NCBI GenBank assembly: GCA_032718475.1
Contig: JAUCBJ010008711.1
Span: forward strand, 1 to 53,186
DNA length: 53,186 nt
DNA from: Nemertoderma westbladi
Taxonomy: Eukaryota; Xenacoelomorpha; Nemertodermatida; Nemertodermatidae
Direction of reading: 5' to 3'
The notes under the pieces are model-generated. The model had not been told where the DNA came from. It did no database searches and worked only from the letters and a program-made list of their open reading frames with translations. Position numbers and translations under genes: made by a program. Within the stretch, counting starts at the first letter, position 1. Each line of letters opens with the position of its first letter. Positions 50,771 through 53,186 of this stretch are shown here, piece by piece.

Positions 50771-53090
50771 AGCGCGAACACCCAGTTCAAGAAGCGAACT
50801 GGAAAGCTATGGACTCATAGTGGACCCAGTGGTCACAAGTCCCAGATAGACCATATTCTGTTTCGTAGGAAATACAGGAGCTCTATACAAGACTGTAATG
50901 CATTTACACTTCGACCCTTCTCTAGTGATCACCGCCTTATTGTGGCCAAGGTAAGACTTAGTCTGCCTGCTAGCAGAACAACGAAATCTGCCTTGCCACG
51001 GCATGACTGGTCCTCTCTGTTGCAACAGCCAAGTGTGAGATCCAGCTTCACACTACAGCTGAGCAACAGGTATGAGGCTCTTGCCTCTGAGGCGGCAGAT
51101 CACTGTGAGTGCTATACTGCCTTTACAGAAGCAGTTAAGTTAGCAGCTGCAGAAACAGTTCCTGTATACCCTCGAAACAGGAAAAGGGCCCCCTGGACTG
51201 ACAACAAAATTCAGAAGTGCCGAAATGACCTTCATAAGGCGCAGAAAGAGTCCGTACTCAAACAGACTACAGCGGCCAAGAATGCAGTTAAGGCTGCATC
51301 TAGGTCCCTGAACAGGCAGTACTCTGTTAATCTACAGGAGCTAATAAACCAACAGGTTGATGCCATCAAAGATGCTGACGACAGCAGGCAATCATCCCAG
51401 GCATGGAAATCGATCAATTTGCTTACTGGGCGGAAAAGCCAACCAACCACCAATGTTAAGGCTGAATCACCAGCCGATCGCCTCAATGGTTGGAAAGCCC
51501 ACTTTGAAAAGCTCCTCAATAATGACAGGGTATTGCCTGATAACTTTATAGAAGTAAAAGTGTCTGAGTCTGTACTCAGAGTCTGAGTCTGAGTCTACTG
51601 TGGAGTAGATGGTGTTCCCCCTGAGGTCTTTAAAATACCTGAGTGTTTAAAGCTCATCTATCCCATCATAGTAGACATGTACCGAACAACAAGAGTCCCA
51701 CAAGAAATGAAAACAAATAAGTTGGTGCCAGTTCCCAAGAAGGGCAACCTAACAATCTATGGTTCTTTTCGGGGAATCTCATTGATCTTGATTGCTGCAA
51801 AGCTATACAATAGGATTCTATTAAATCGCATCAGGGATCCCATTGAGAGACTGCTCCGTGGAAATCGGAATGGATTCCGTAAATGTCGTGGGACCATGGA
51901 GCCCATTTTGGCACTTAGAAAGATAATTGAAGAATTATCAAAAAAGAAAGACAGGCATCTGGCTGTTATCTTTGTTGACTTCTTCAAGGCCTTTGATTCA
52001 GTCTCTCGCTCACGTATGTTCAGCATACTTTCATTATATGGGATTCCTGATGAAATTATTGCAGCAATCAGATCAGTATACGATGGTTCGACAACATTTG
52101 TGTCTACTGTTGACGGTGACACAGAACCATTTGAAGTGTTATGGGGCGTCCTCCAAGGAGACACACTTGCACCATTCTTGTTCATTATTGTGGTTGACTA
52201 TGTTCTACGCATGTCCTTAGATCATCATAATGATGATGGGGTGATGATAACTCCACCTACTGGCTCCAGAAGTCGAGGAAATCCTGCCAAGTACCTAACT
52301 GATCTAGACTTTGCTGATGACTTAGGAGTACTCTCAGAATCATTAGAGGGAGCCCAACGGCTCCTCAGCTCATTAGAACATGCTGCTTCTAGTGTTGGTC
52401 TTTTTATTAACTCCAGAAAGACCAAAATTTTGACAGTTAACTTTGAAAGTCCTCAGCAAGTCTCTGATCGGATGAGCATAAGCTCAAAGGATGGTATGCT
52501 TGAGCATGTGGACGACTTCTGTTACCTGGGATCATGGATCCGGAAGTCAGGTGAGGACCTTCGAATACGTAAGGGAAAGGCATGGGCAGCCTTGAATAGG
52601 CTTTCCAGGATTTGGAAGTCACCGAGAATTAATCGGAAACTTAAGGTCCGATTGTTTAGAGCAGCAGTAGTTCCAGTACTCCTCTACGGGAGTCCATGCT
52701 GGGCTCTAACTGCTGAGGACACCAAATCTCTGGATGGCACATTCATCAAGAATGCTACGCCGGGTTCATTGTGTCAAGTACAATGCACACATCTCCAACC
52801 AGACACTATATAACATTGGAGGTGTCTCATTGGTTCCCCCAAGCTTGACACTAGAACAAAATCGCCTCCGCTTTGCAGGACATTGCTTTCGCCGTGAGGA
52901 CCAGCCAGTGCATAATCTTGTACTTTGGCAGCCTCATGGAGTGAATAAGCATGGTGGACAGCCCATGACTTTCTTGAGACGCATCTTAAAGGACACTGGC
53001 CTTGAAGATGCGGATGATCTAGCAAATGTCATGGGTGATAGGGAGTTGTGGCGGTGCAATTTTGTTGACAAGCCGGCCCAGCATTCTTAA
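50771..53090 (+). pseudogene. LINE endonuclease C-terminus and reverse transcriptase
   Basis: The first part (to 51586) ends the endonuclease with SQIDHILFRR and SSDHRLIVAKV (the SDH block), then a linker. A TCTGAG microsatellite (51565-51595) introduces stops. The reverse transcriptase follows: VPVPKKGNLT, FRGISL, motif A VIFVDFFKAFDSV (about 51964-52005), motif B GVLQGDTLAPFLF (about 52145), motif C FADDLGVLSES (about 52309-52340), YLGSWIRKS. A frameshift near 52740-52790 leads to the C-terminal RLRFAGHCFRREDQPVHNLV. The catalytic aspartates are kept. The part from 51595 on has few lesions. Confidence 0.82.
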
Positions 53091-53125
53091 AAATGCAGCT
53101 GCAATGCAGCATGCCGACCCTAGTA

Positions 53126-53186
53126 GTAGTAGTACCCTGCCCCCCCCCACCCCCCCTCCCCCCACCAGTGTTATATTCTGTTATGG
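53126..53186. repeat. C-rich low-complexity sequence after the LINE tail
   Basis: Runs of C broken by A and T at about 53138-53164. Confidence 0.7.

Larger units (their letters stand above)
48930..53125 (+). mobile_element. Non-LTR retrotransposon (RTE/RTEX-like LINE), split by an insertion
   Basis: An apurinic-type endonuclease and a reverse transcriptase lie on the plus strand, and the element ends in a TAGTAGTAGTA-type short repeat near 53115-53125. The same 3' tail occurs at 29094-29391. The 5' limit is uncertain; a proline-rich open frame from about 48930 to 49173 may belong to it. The clade assignment rests on the style of the RT and tail and is tentative. Confidence 0.8.

Overview
The window is eukaryotic DNA from an invertebrate animal. 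It is built almost entirely of transposable elements nested in one another. Diagnostic contents are a BEL/Pao LTR retrotransposon with an intact pol of about 7.2 kb, a Ty3/gypsy element, a Penelope-like fragment, two kinds of non-LTR retrotransposon (LINE), two families of TTAA-flanked piggyBac-type elements, a TA-flanked Tc1/mariner-type MITE, foldback elements and several tandem repeats. Bacterial operons, ribosome binding sites and CRISPR arrays are absent. The species cannot be named from the sequence. The mix of BEL, Penelope and LINE families suggests a marine invertebrate, which is inference only.

Layout. (1) 1-16509: a plus-strand BEL/Pao element with two ~1.9 kb LTRs, gag, one long pol frame and an extra 3' gene (ORF3) with three zinc knuckles. 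The two LTRs differ at only about a dozen sites by eye, so the insertion is young. (2) 16510-27916: a second, diverged and decayed copy of the same family in inverted orientation. It meets the first tail to tail, so one LTR lies where two are expected. A piggyBac MITE sits in its pol and a Tc1-type MITE in its LTR. It was inserted into a ~160 bp satellite (27917-28480). (3) 28845-35150: a foldback element carrying a LINE tail, a broken LINE interrupted by a 49-bp-TIR element, and a 49 bp minisatellite of about 41 units that begins inside the LINE coding sequence and contains a second piggyBac MITE. (4) 36970-37930: the best candidate host gene. It has a TATA box, a signal-peptide exon ending in GTAAGT, and an in-frame second exon with a dibasic site, two cysteines, a stop and a polyA signal. 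(5) 38405-38830: Penelope-like fragment. (6) 40065-45212: a second piggyBac-type element with a complete-ended gypsy insertion (40665-44088). (7) 46111-48506: terminal direct repeats around a decayed zinc-knuckle gene distantly resembling the BEL ORF3. (8) about 48930-53125: a LINE whose endonuclease domain is split by a ~1.06 kb insertion and whose reverse transcriptase is nearly whole.

The most unusual signal is a near-palindromic 20 bp motif, consensus GGAAGRCTYGYGAGYCTWYC (core CTCGCGAG). It occurs at 17 sites across the two BEL copies and I found it nowhere else in the window. It is kept at matching positions in both copies. It lies in both orientations, in two different reading frames, and in non-coding stretches, which points to selection on the DNA or RNA rather than on one peptide. 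The same elements carry a tRNA-like sequence with A and B boxes in the LTR and a conserved cluster of hairpins in the gag leader. Together these suggest an unusually decorated BEL lineage.
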